Of a stretch of 38,003 bases of DNA, positions 18,421 through 26,838 are shown piece after piece (position 1 is the stretch's first letter; every line of letters starts with the position of its first letter). The position numbers and the translations under genes are program-made. This stretch comes from Spirochaetales bacterium (GTDB lineage Bacteria; Spirochaetota; Spirochaetia; DSM-2461): positions 1 through 38,003 of the forward strand of contig JAFGPQ010000313.1 in the NCBI GenBank assembly GCA_016936115.1, in the 5' to 3' direction. The notes under the pieces are model-generated. The model searched no databases, was not told the DNA's origin, and saw nothing but the letters and a program-made list of their open reading frames with translations.

Positions 18421-19421
18421 TTCTGGCGGAGTGTGGTATCGCGCTGGACGATATCCGGGGTGATGAGAATTTTCCGTGGTTCCGTATCTGTTCCGTTTAT
18501 AGCATAATCCATCAGGTCAAGGGCGGCATGGGCGACGCTGGATATTTTCATATCAACAGAACTCAGCCTGTTGCTGACAGCCATGATTGTATTGTCGTGG
18601 CTGAGAATGGCGATCTCATCGGGAACCCGGTAACCGAAGTGGCGGACGGCATATAGGGCGCCGACGCCCATGATGTCGTTGCAAGTAAAAATCGCGGATG
18701 GCTTTTTTCCTGTGGCCAGGATCCTCGATACGGCTTCGTAGGTAAGCTCAATTCCCTTCTCCACGTTAACATCGGCCAGAGTAAGTACATCGTCCTCTTC
18801 GGGCGTAATTCCCCTGTCGCATAATTCTTCCTTCCAGACTTTTTCCTTAAGATCAAAGGAATAACCGGTATTTCCCCTGATGAAGAGTTGCTTCGTGTAG
18901 CCTCCATCGAGCAGATATCGGGCCGCTCTCCTCATACCGGCGGCCTGATCGACCATGACCGAATTCATCCCGTAAAAATCTTCATAGGAATGGACTAACA
19001 CCAGCGGAATCCTCTGAGACAGGGTGGAAAGAAAATCAGGCTCGAATTCCTTGACGGAGAGATCGTGGAGTATAATCCCTTCCACGCCTCTGGAAAGAAG
19101 GTCGGAGATGCATTTGTACTGGGAATCATAGCGGTCGCTGCGGTTCAAATAAACGATGGTTCCTTCCGCTTCGCACCTGTCAATGGCTGTCTCCGCAAAT
19201 TCCATTGCGTAATAATTCGTTACACTTTGCGTTACAATGGCAAAGGCTTTCTGTTGCGTGCCAAGAGTCCTTTTTGTCAAATCATCGGGCATATGGTTTA
19301 ATTTTCTTATGGCTTCTTCTACCTTTTCACGGGTTTCCTTTCTTACGGGCCCATTATTCAACACCCGGGAGACGGTAGCGGTTGATACACCTGAAGCTTT
19401 TGCTATTTCATTTACAGTCAT
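18414..19421 (-). CDS. LacI family transcriptional regulator
   Basis: MTVNEIAKASGVSTATVSRVLNNGPVRKETREKVEEAIRKLNHMPDDLTKR HTH + sugar-binding C-domain. Confidence 0.95.
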   Translation of the reverse strand: MTVNEIAKASGVSTATVSRVLNNGPVRKETREKVEEAIRKLNHMPDDLTKRTLGTQQKAFAIVTQSVTNYYAMEFAETAIDRCEAEGTIVYLNRSDRYDSQYKCISDLLSRGVEGIILHDLSVKEFEPDFLSTLSQRIPLVLVHSYEDFYGMNSVMVDQAAGMRRAARYLLDGGYTKQLFIRGNTGYSFDLKEKVWKEELCDRGITPEEDDVLTLADVNVEKGIELTYEAVSRILATGKKPSAIFTCNDIMGVGALYAVRHFGYRVPDEIAILSHDNTIMAVSNRLSSVDMKISSVAHAALDLMDYAINGTDTEPRKILITPDIVQRDTTLRQNQ

Positions 19422-19429
19422 GAAAATAC

Positions 19430-19459
19430 TCTCAATAAGTCTATAATCGTTCTCAATAA
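19430..19459 (-). repeat. Two TCTCAATAA direct repeats at 21-bp spacing just upstream of the lacI-type start
   Basis: TCTCAATAA at 19430-19438 and 19451-19459. Confidence 0.5.
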
Positions 19460-19510
19460 TTTGTCTACTCTCATATTATCGTAATATATGGAATATCTGT
19501 CAAGAAGAGA

Positions 19511-19567
19511 ATGTAATAAAATCCAATATATATGTAAAACGTTACAAAAATTATGTAAATTCATACA
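19511..19567 (+). promoter_or_regulatory. Operator-like array: three ATGTAA boxes at exact 21-bp period
   Basis: ATGTAA at 19511, 19532, 19553; middle site TGTAA-AACG-TTACA is a perfect inverted repeat, third TGTAA-ATTC-ATACA is nearly so. Confidence 0.65.
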
Positions 19568-19575
19568 ATATTTGC

Positions 19576-19605
19576 TTTACAAATCTGAGAATCTGCTCTT
19601 ATACT
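19576..19605 (+). promoter_or_regulatory. Sigma70-type promoter of the alpha-galactoside operon
   Basis: TTTACA - 18 bp - TATACT, upstream of the start at 19628. Confidence 0.55.
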
Positions 19606-19627
19606 GATAAAGAAAATGGAGATATTT

Positions 19628-20527
19628 ATGAGAGAAACCCCGAATAAGCGCAAAAGAAAAAGTCTGGATAAACAGGGGGCGGGAGCTTTATTGTTTCTGC
19701 TTCCCAGTCTTATCGGTTTTGCCGCTTTTTTCATCGTTCCCGCCCTGCGGGGGATTTTTCTGAGTCTTACCGATTGGGATCTGCTGGGGAAGCCGGGCTT
19801 TGTGGGGCTGGAGAATTACGGGAAGCTTTTGACCGACGAGGAATTCTGGAACTCCATGCTGGTGACAGTAAAGTATGTTTTCTGGAATATTCCCCTGCAG
19901 ACGGTGCTGGCCCTGGGAATCGCCCTGGTCATGGACCGGGTGACGAAATCCAGTGTCTTCCGGGGGATAATCCTGATACCCTGGCTGCTTCCCAATGTCG
20001 TCGTAGCCCTGTTATGGCTCTGGCTTCTTGATCCGGCTGTCGGCGTTATCAACAGCACGGTTCAGAGCTGGGGAATGAAACCGATAAACTTTCTGACCTC
20101 AACCGAGCTGGCCCTGCCTTCTATCGCCGGCATCAACATCTGGCGCCACATGGGATATACCGCGCTCATTGTTTTTGCCGGGCTTCAGGGTATCCCCCGT
20201 GAGGTGGAAGAGGCCGCCCTGATAGACGGCGCTTCCCCCTGGACGCGATTCATACGGATCATCCTACCCTATCTGCGCCCCGTTCTCGCCTTTGTAATCA
20301 TCACATCGGTCATCGGCTCCTTTCAGATTTACGATACCGTAGCCATCACGACAAGGGGAGGCCCCATCACCGCAACCTACGTCATCTACCTTTTTATTTT
20401 TAAGAACGGTTTTGAAAGCTATCTGATGGGTTATGCCACAGCGGCCTCAATGATCCTGTTTCTCATATTGATGGGAGTCAGCTTTCTTCAGATGAGAATC
20501 ATGAGAGCCAGCGAGAGCGATTTCTAG
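19628..20527 (+). CDS. Sugar ABC transporter permease (MalF-like, CUT1)
   Basis: Start refined to MRETPNKRKRK (GGAG 5-8 nt upstream); EAALIDGASPWTRFIRIILPYLRPVLAF EAA loop. Confidence 0.9.
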   Translation: MRETPNKRKRKSLDKQGAGALLFLLPSLIGFAAFFIVPALRGIFLSLTDWDLLGKPGFVGLENYGKLLTDEEFWNSMLVTVKYVFWNIPLQTVLALGIALVMDRVTKSSVFRGIILIPWLLPNVVVALLWLWLLDPAVGVINSTVQSWGMKPINFLTSTELALPSIAGINIWRHMGYTALIVFAGLQGIPREVEEAALIDGASPWTRFIRIILPYLRPVLAFVIITSVIGSFQIYDTVAITTRGGPITATYVIYLFIFKNGFESYLMGYATAASMILFLILMGVSFLQMRIMRASESDF

Positions 20528-20550
20528 ATAGGGAACATCAGGAGATAATT

Positions 20551-21453
20551 ATGAGTAATTCCAATAGTGCATTGAATAAGAAAACCGGACTGACAAAGGG
20601 AATCCTATGGGCGCTGACAGCGCTCCTTCTCTTCGTGACGCTTTTCCCCTTTTTCTGGGTATTCCGAACGTCTCTGACTCCCAAGAGTCTGATTTTCACA
20701 GAGCCCACGGCCATCATGCCGTCGGTTAGGACGTGGACCCATTACGGCCGCGTTCTGGGATTGATCGACAGAGCAAGGGCCATCGAACTGGGGGGAACGG
20801 GACAATCGGTGAACTTCGGCCTGAACATTCTGAATTCCTTCATCGTTTCCATCGGGGTAACCATCTTTCAGGTCCTCTTTTCTTCAATGGCCGCCTTCGC
20901 CTTCGCCAGATTGAAATTCCGTTTCAGGGAAATGCTGTTCGCGCTTTACGTTTCGACCCTGATGATTCCCAGTATCGTCATGATGCTGCCCAACTTCGTT
21001 TTCGTGAAGGATCTGCACCTGCTGAATACTTATCTTGGCATAATGGCGCCGACTCTGCTTATGACGCCCTTCGCCGTATTCTTCCTCAGGCAGTTCATGC
21101 TGGGAATCAACAGAGAGTTGGAAGAAGCCGCTTTTCTAGACGGCGCCGGGCTGGGGGTTGTGTTCTGGGAGATAATAATCCCCCTATGCGCCAATGCGAT
21201 GATGACTTTAGCTGTCATCACCTTCATTAATACATGGAATGATTACATGTGGCCTTTGATCGTAGGGAAGAAGGAAGAAATCAGAACTCTGACAGTAGCG
21301 CTGGGCATTTTCAGGCTGCAGACTCCCCAGGGACAGCCTGACTGGGGCGGAATGATGGCCGGGGCCACACTCGCCATGGTTCCCACCTTGGGCATTCTTA
21401 TACTTTTCGGAAGGCGAATTGTGAATTCCATTGGGTTTTCCGGCTTCCGCTAG
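20551..21453 (+). CDS. Carbohydrate ABC transporter permease (MalG-like, CUT1)
   Basis: EEAAFLDGAGLGVVFWEIIIPLCANAMMTLAVITFINTWNDYMWPLIV. Confidence 0.92.
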   Translation: MSNSNSALNKKTGLTKGILWALTALLLFVTLFPFFWVFRTSLTPKSLIFTEPTAIMPSVRTWTHYGRVLGLIDRARAIELGGTGQSVNFGLNILNSFIVSIGVTIFQVLFSSMAAFAFARLKFRFREMLFALYVSTLMIPSIVMMLPNFVFVKDLHLLNTYLGIMAPTLLMTPFAVFFLRQFMLGINRELEEAAFLDGAGLGVVFWEIIIPLCANAMMTLAVITFINTWNDYMWPLIVGKKEEIRTLTVALGIFRLQTPQGQPDWGGMMAGATLAMVPTLGILILFGRRIVNSIGFSGFR

Positions 21454-21524
21454 AAAAACCATTTCAATCAGGTCAATTGTCCTCTTTGGGGAGGACTGAT
21501 AATTAAACTTAAAGGAGTTTATAA

Positions 21525-22850
21525 ATGAAGAAACAGATTTTTACCATTCTGTTAGCGGCTTGTCTGGTCCTGACCCTCTGGAGCAATGGAAAGGAAGATA
21601 AGACTTCCGGTCCCGTGACAGTTCAGTACATTCTCTGGGATGCCAATCAGCTGCCCGCCTATGAGAAGTGCGCAGAGGATTTTATGGCTGCCAATCCGGA
21701 CATCACAATCGAAATCACTCAGATGGGCTGGGGCGATTACTGGACCGGGCTTCAGACCGATATGGTCGGCGGTACGGCTGCCGACGTTTTTACGAACCAT
21801 CTGGCCAAGTACCCCGATTTCGCCTCCAAGGGCCAGCTGGTGGATATCGCGCCCATGGTCGCCCGCGACAAGGTGGATACTTCAGTGTACATGAACGGTC
21901 TGGACGGTCTCTGGGCGACAAAGGACGGCAAGCGCTTCGGCCTTCCCAAGGATTGGGACACCATTGCTATCGTTTATAACCAGGAGATGATTAATGCCGC
22001 CGGTTACTCCGCCGCTGAGGCCAACAGTCTGAACTGGAACGCAAAAGACGGCGGAACCTTTGAAAAGTTCATTGCTGCCCTTTCCGTGGATACCAGCGGA
22101 AGAAACGGTCTGGATCCCAATTTCGATTCGGAGAACGTAGCCTGCTACGGTCTTGCTCTGAACCATTTCGACGACCGGGGACAGGCTCAGTTCAGCCCCA
22201 TGGCCGTTAGTAATAACTGGATGTATACGGACGGTCTCTACAACGCCAATTACCACTTTGACGATCCCAAGTTCATCGCCACGATCCAGTGGTTCGTCGA
22301 TATGACCGAAAAGGGCTTCCTGGCTCCCTACGAAATGACCGCAAATAACGCCAACCCCCTCTTCACATCCCGCCAGGCCGCTACCGTCTTCGACGGTTCA
22401 TGGATGATCGGCTATTACTCCAGCAGTTCCGAATTCCCCGTGGGATTCGCAAAGCTGCCCGCCGGACCCGCCGGAGTGAAGAGTATGACAAATGGTCTGG
22501 CCGATTCCATCTGGGTAGGTTCCAAGCATAAGGAGCAGGCCTGGCTGTGGGTCAAATACCTCGCCTCCGCGGAAGCCCAGAATACCGTAGGTACCTTCGG
22601 CGTTGTTTTCCCCGCTATCGAATCGGGAGTAAAGAATGCTCTGGCCGCCTATGATGCGAAAGGGCTTGATGTTTCCGCCTTTACAGAAGAAGCCACTAAC
22701 CCCGGCGAAACCTTTGTATACCCCATTGTTGACAACGGCGTGAAAATCAGCGAGATTATGACTCAGACTTTCGATAGTATTTTCCTGGGTGTGACAGATG
22801 CCGAATCTTCCCTTAAGGAAGCGAACAAGAAGATACTGGATCTTTTCTAA
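21525..22850 (+). CDS. Extracellular solute-binding protein family 1 (CUT1 sugar SBP)
   Basis: Signal peptide MKKQIFTILLAACLVLTLWSNGKED; SBP_bac_1 style; operonic with permeases. Confidence 0.92.
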   Translation: MKKQIFTILLAACLVLTLWSNGKEDKTSGPVTVQYILWDANQLPAYEKCAEDFMAANPDITIEITQMGWGDYWTGLQTDMVGGTAADVFTNHLAKYPDFASKGQLVDIAPMVARDKVDTSVYMNGLDGLWATKDGKRFGLPKDWDTIAIVYNQEMINAAGYSAAEANSLNWNAKDGGTFEKFIAALSVDTSGRNGLDPNFDSENVACYGLALNHFDDRGQAQFSPMAVSNNWMYTDGLYNANYHFDDPKFIATIQWFVDMTEKGFLAPYEMTANNANPLFTSRQAATVFDGSWMIGYYSSSSEFPVGFAKLPAGPAGVKSMTNGLADSIWVGSKHKEQAWLWVKYLASAEAQNTVGTFGVVFPAIESGVKNALAAYDAKGLDVSAFTEEATNPGETFVYPIVDNGVKISEIMTQTFDSIFLGVTDAESSLKEANKKILDLF

Positions 22851-22872
22851 GAATTAATTAACAGAGTTTTTG

Positions 22873-22904
22873 GGACCAGCCTTGACGGGCTGGTCCGATT
22901 TTTT
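22873..22904 (+). terminator. Rho-independent-type hairpin between SBP and alpha-galactosidase genes
   Basis: GGACCAGCC-TTGACG-GGCTGGTCC (9-bp perfect stem) followed by GATTTTTT. Confidence 0.8.
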
Positions 22905-22922
22905 CTCTACCAAGGAGTTCCC

Positions 22923-25109
22923 ATGAGCATTGAATACATAGATTCCCAAAAGCTTTTCCACCTGAAAACCCCTTCGTCCAGCTACTTTATCCGTCTTGAG
23001 AAGGGAAAGCACCCTGTGCACCTCGGATGGCACGGCGCCATAAAAAACTGGGGCGGGAGCAATGACATTCAATGCTTCGACAGGGCCTTCTCGCCTAATC
23101 CCCGGACGGAGGAGCGCTCCTTTTCTCTGGATAACATTCCCCTGGAGTACAGTGCCTGGGGACGGACGGACCTTCGCACTCCCTCCCTGCAGGTGGAGGG
23201 AGCGGACGGCAGCATGTCCCTGGATCTGGAGTATCGGGAGCACTCCATCCTTCCGGGGAAGCCTTTACTGGATGGGCTCCCCTCGGTTTATCTGGAGGAT
23301 GACAGCGAGGCGGATACCCTTGTTCTGACCCTGGAAGATCCCCTGACCGGTCTGCTTTGCGACCTTTCCTATACGGTATTCGCGGAACGGGACGTCATTA
23401 CCAGAAGCGTCCGCCTGCGAAACGGCGGCAAAGAGGAGCTGACGGTCAAGCGGATTATGAGCCTCTCCCTGGATCTTGAGGATTCGGACTACACCCTGGT
23501 GCAGCTTTCCGGCGCCCACAACAGGGAGCGCCGTATCCACAGGCGGCCCCTGGCCTCGGGCATGCAGTCCGTAGAGAGCCGCCGCGGCACGAGCAGCCAT
23601 CAGCAGAATCCCTTTATTGCCCTCATGAAGGGGGATGCAGGGGAGGATCAGGGAATCGTTTACGGCTTCAGTCTGGTTTACAGCGGCAATTTCCTGGCTG
23701 CGGTGGACGTGGATCAGTTCGATTCCCCCCGGGTGATTATGGGTATCAACCCATTCGATTTCGCCTGGCGCCTTGAGCCGGGCAGCGAGTTCCAGACGCC
23801 CGAAGCGGTTATGGTGAGAAGCGGTAAAGGGCTGGGGGCAATGTCCCGCACCTACCATGATCTCTATCGCTCCCGCCTCTGCCGGGGCGCTTACCGGGAC
23901 AGGGAAAGGCCCGTTCTCATCAACAACTGGGAAGCCACCTACTTCGATTTCGACTCGAATACCATCCTGAACCTGGCCGACGAGGCGAGTCGCCTGGGCA
24001 TTGAGCTCTTCGTTCTGGACGACGGCTGGTTCGGGGAACGGGACAATGACCTCACCTCACTGGGCGACTGGTTCCCTCATAAGAAGAAACTACCCGGCGG
24101 CATAAGGTCCCTGGCGGAGGGCATTCTGGAAAAGGGTATGTCCTTCGGTATCTGGGTGGAGCCAGAAATGATTTCCGAGAAGAGCCGCCTTTACGAAGCC
24201 CATCCCGACTGGTGTATTCGGGTTAAACGGCGAAATCTTTCCACCGGCCGGTCCCAATTGGTTCTGGACTATTCCCGCAGGGATGTGCGTGACTACATAG
24301 TGGGGATCCTCTCAGACATCCTCCGTGACAATCCCGTCTCCTATGTGAAATGGGATATGAACCGCCACTTGACCGAAGTGGGCTCCGCCCTTCTGCCGGC
24401 GGAACGGCAGCGGGAAACGTCCCACCGCTTCGTTCTGGGTGTATACGACGTTTTGGAGCGCATTACTTCCGCCTTCCCGGAAGTGCTCTTCGAGAGCTGT
24501 TCCGGCGGAGGCGGGCGGTTTGATCCGGGCATGCTCTACTACATGCCCCAGACCTGGACCAGCGACAATACGGACGCCATATCAAGACTTTCCATACAGG
24601 CGGGAACCTCCCTGGTCTATCCCCCCCTGACTATGGGGGCCCATGTGTCGGCGGTACCCAATCACCAGACGGGACGCACGGTCTCCCTCAAGACCCGGGG
24701 CGCCGTTGCCATGGGGGCCAATTTCGGCTATGAGCTGAATCTCCTGAACCTGTCAGCCGATGAGAAGGATCAGATCAAGGAGCAGGTGGCGGAGTATAAA
24801 AAAAGGCGTCACCTGATCCTGGACGGTTCCCATTACCGCCTGATCGAACCGTGGAAGCAAACGGACCGTTACGCCTGGATGACCGTTTCCCCCGACAGGA
24901 GGGAAGCCCTGGCCGTCTTCGTATCGGTCCATACAGAGTCGAACCACCCCTACGGTTCCCTGAAGCTGAAAGGATTGGACAGGGATATGTCCTATTCTAT
25001 CAACGGGGAGGGATCCTACGGAGGGGACGAACTGATGGAATCGGGAATCAGGCTGCCCTATCCTCTTTTCGAAGCGGATGCCCATGAGTTTCACATCCGG
25101 GCGCTTTGA
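22923..25109 (+). CDS. Alpha-galactosidase, GH36 family
   Basis: 728 aa; FVLDDGWFGERDNDLTSLGDW, YVKWDMNRHLTEVGS, FESCSGGGGRFDPGML, TWTSDNTDAI. Confidence 0.95.
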   Translation: MSIEYIDSQKLFHLKTPSSSYFIRLEKGKHPVHLGWHGAIKNWGGSNDIQCFDRAFSPNPRTEERSFSLDNIPLEYSAWGRTDLRTPSLQVEGADGSMSLDLEYREHSILPGKPLLDGLPSVYLEDDSEADTLVLTLEDPLTGLLCDLSYTVFAERDVITRSVRLRNGGKEELTVKRIMSLSLDLEDSDYTLVQLSGAHNRERRIHRRPLASGMQSVESRRGTSSHQQNPFIALMKGDAGEDQGIVYGFSLVYSGNFLAAVDVDQFDSPRVIMGINPFDFAWRLEPGSEFQTPEAVMVRSGKGLGAMSRTYHDLYRSRLCRGAYRDRERPVLINNWEATYFDFDSNTILNLADEASRLGIELFVLDDGWFGERDNDLTSLGDWFPHKKKLPGGIRSLAEGILEKGMSFGIWVEPEMISEKSRLYEAHPDWCIRVKRRNLSTGRSQLVLDYSRRDVRDYIVGILSDILRDNPVSYVKWDMNRHLTEVGSALLPAERQRETSHRFVLGVYDVLERITSAFPEVLFESCSGGGGRFDPGMLYYMPQTWTSDNTDAISRLSIQAGTSLVYPPLTMGAHVSAVPNHQTGRTVSLKTRGAVAMGANFGYELNLLNLSADEKDQIKEQVAEYKKRRHLILDGSHYRLIEPWKQTDRYAWMTVSPDRREALAVFVSVHTESNHPYGSLKLKGLDRDMSYSINGEGSYGGDELMESGIRLPYPLFEADAHEFHIRAL

Positions 25110-25144
25110 CCAAAGCAGGCTTGCCTAAGCGGAAGGCTCCCTGT

Positions 25145-25173
25145 ATCATCGGGGTATGTTAATCCCCGATGAT
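25145..25173 (+). promoter_or_regulatory. Perfect 10-bp hairpin with start codon in its loop
   Basis: ATCATCGGGG-TATGTTAAT-CCCCGATGAT; ATG at 25156-25158. Confidence 0.55.
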
Positions 25174-26040
25174 CTGAAGCCTACTCCCGAACCCTCCCGT
25201 CTGCTGCACTGCCCCGGGGAGGGGAATATCGATTATTATCCACCCCTCGTCTTCGTGACCCTCTACCGGGAGTACTCCCGGGAAGAGCACCTTCGCATGG
25301 CGGAGAGGCTCGCGGAACTGTTTCCCGGCCACCCCCTGCTTATACAGGACCGGTCTGTAAGACCCTATGCGGCGGTGGCCCATCGGGGTGATATCCCCCG
25401 GGAGATGACCGTTACCGAGAATGGTCTTGATTACTACATCAATCCCCTGCGGGGGCAGAACCCGGGCTTTTTCATAGACATGCGGGAGGGCCGCCGCCGG
25501 GTAGGGGAGATCGTCCGGTCCTGGCCGGATTCGGAACCGGGCCGCGTGCTGAATCTCTTCGCCTATACCTGTTCCTTTTCCGTGGCCGCTCTGGCTGCCG
25601 GCGCTTCCCGGGTGGTGAATATCGATATGAACCGGAACTCCCTGGATATCGGGAAGCGGAATCACAGGCTGAATCACTCCCGCATCCCCGGGGGCTTCGG
25701 GACCCAGGCCCTGTTTCTGCCCCACGACATATTCAAATCCTTCGGCAAATTGCGAAAGGAGGGGCCCTACAGCCTCATAATCGCCGATCCGCCGCCCAGC
25801 CAGAAGGGAAGCTTCGATCTGAAAAGGGATTACCCCCGCCTTTTGCGCCGTCTGCCGGAGATGCTCACCCCCGACGGGCGTCTTTTATTAACCCTGAACG
25901 GTCCCGAGTGTAACTGGGAGGATTTCGAGGTTCTGGCAAAGGAGGAACTGCCCCTGTTTGATTTCAATAGAATAACTCCTCCCGAAGATTTTGCTCCCCG
26001 GGAAAAGGGCCGTGGGCTAAAGATTCTCCTGTCCCGGTGA
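25156..26040 (+). CDS. Class I SAM-dependent (rRNA-type, RlmI/PF10672-like) methyltransferase
   Basis: GRVLNLFAYTCSFSVAALAAGASRVVNIDMNRNSLDIGKRNHRLN SAM motif; YSLIIADPPPSQKGSFD motif IV. Confidence 0.8.
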   Translation: MLIPDDLKPTPEPSRLLHCPGEGNIDYYPPLVFVTLYREYSREEHLRMAERLAELFPGHPLLIQDRSVRPYAAVAHRGDIPREMTVTENGLDYYINPLRGQNPGFFIDMREGRRRVGEIVRSWPDSEPGRVLNLFAYTCSFSVAALAAGASRVVNIDMNRNSLDIGKRNHRLNHSRIPGGFGTQALFLPHDIFKSFGKLRKEGPYSLIIADPPPSQKGSFDLKRDYPRLLRRLPEMLTPDGRLLLTLNGPECNWEDFEVLAKEELPLFDFNRITPPEDFAPREKGRGLKILLSR

Positions 26041-26070
26041 TTCGTCCCGGGCCGTCCCATAGAAAGCGAT

Positions 26071-26679
26071 TTAGAACACGTCAGCCAATCGCGAATGATG
26101 GATCTTTTCTCCGGTTCCGTAGAATTCGCAAAAGTTCATAATGAGCGGCTTCCACTTATCGGAATCAACATGATGTCTTTTTTCGGAACTTAAAAGCTTT
26201 TCTTCCATATGGGTTCGGATTATCTCGAGCTCAATACTTACGAGCTGCGAATCTTCTGACCCGAAATGATGTTCCCCCCTGACCAGTGCTTCAAGATGTA
26301 CAGGGCACTCCCTGGCCCTCGGAGGTGCAACCAGCTCCGATTTCATTTTGTTTAAGCCGGCCCGCTCAAATTTATTCGGTTCATATGTGAAATTCATCCT
26401 GGCTTTGTATTCCGGCATGGAAGAGCTTCCGGTCGTTAAGGCCAGTCGATCGACAACGTCCGCCATATTCGCGGAGGGCAGATTTAGGACGCATTGTTCT
26501 TCCCTCCGTAAATTCTCAACCGTTTGGGAGTGGGTTCCCATACCGATCATGCAGCTTTGCCCCAGCCACCAGATACATGAAATTGGTGCGAGGTTCGCTG
26601 AACCGTCTTCATTCAAGGTACTGATCAAGACGACGGGCGTGCCGAAATAGAGTATTTTGGGCTGTATGGTTTTGTGCAT
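26071..26679 (-). CDS. Flavin reductase-like / flavoredoxin family protein
   Basis: YFGTPVVLISTLNEDGSANLAPISCIWWLGQSCMIGMGTHSQTVENLRREEQCVLNLPS. Confidence 0.75.
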   Translation of the reverse strand: MHKTIQPKILYFGTPVVLISTLNEDGSANLAPISCIWWLGQSCMIGMGTHSQTVENLRREEQCVLNLPSANMADVVDRLALTTGSSSMPEYKARMNFTYEPNKFERAGLNKMKSELVAPPRARECPVHLEALVRGEHHFGSEDSQLVSIELEIIRTHMEEKLLSSEKRHHVDSDKWKPLIMNFCEFYGTGEKIHHSRLADVF

Positions 26680-26750
26680 TTGGTTCCTCCTGTATGAGAA
26701 CGATGCTTAATGTGATCTGCCTGAGTTTAATTCCCAGAACCCTTCGGCAA

Positions 26751-26792
26751 CAACCCGATTCTTGCGGACATGATAGAGCAAGAATCGGGTTG
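26751..26792. repeat. Perfect inverted repeat, 15-bp arms, in a divergent intergenic region
   Basis: CAACCCGATTCTTGC - GGACATGATAGA - GCAAGAATCGGGTTG. Confidence 0.9.
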
Positions 26793-26838
26793 AAAGAGAT
26801 TCTGTTCACAATTACACTGGCAGGTATCGGGGGAGTAT

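Noticed and set aside
21469-21506. GTCCTC-TTTGGG-GAGGAC hairpin before the second CUT1 SBP gene as terminator
   Set aside because: Real 6-bp stem, but no U-tract and too weak to claim function.
25117-25126. AGGCTTGCCT mini-hairpin after the GH36 gene as terminator
   Set aside because: 4-bp stem with no T-tract; not distinguishable from chance.
26751-26792. Integron attC site or intrinsic terminator for the 15-bp inverted repeat
   Set aside because: No GTTRRRY/RYYYAAC core pair or integrase nearby, and no T-tract after either arm.
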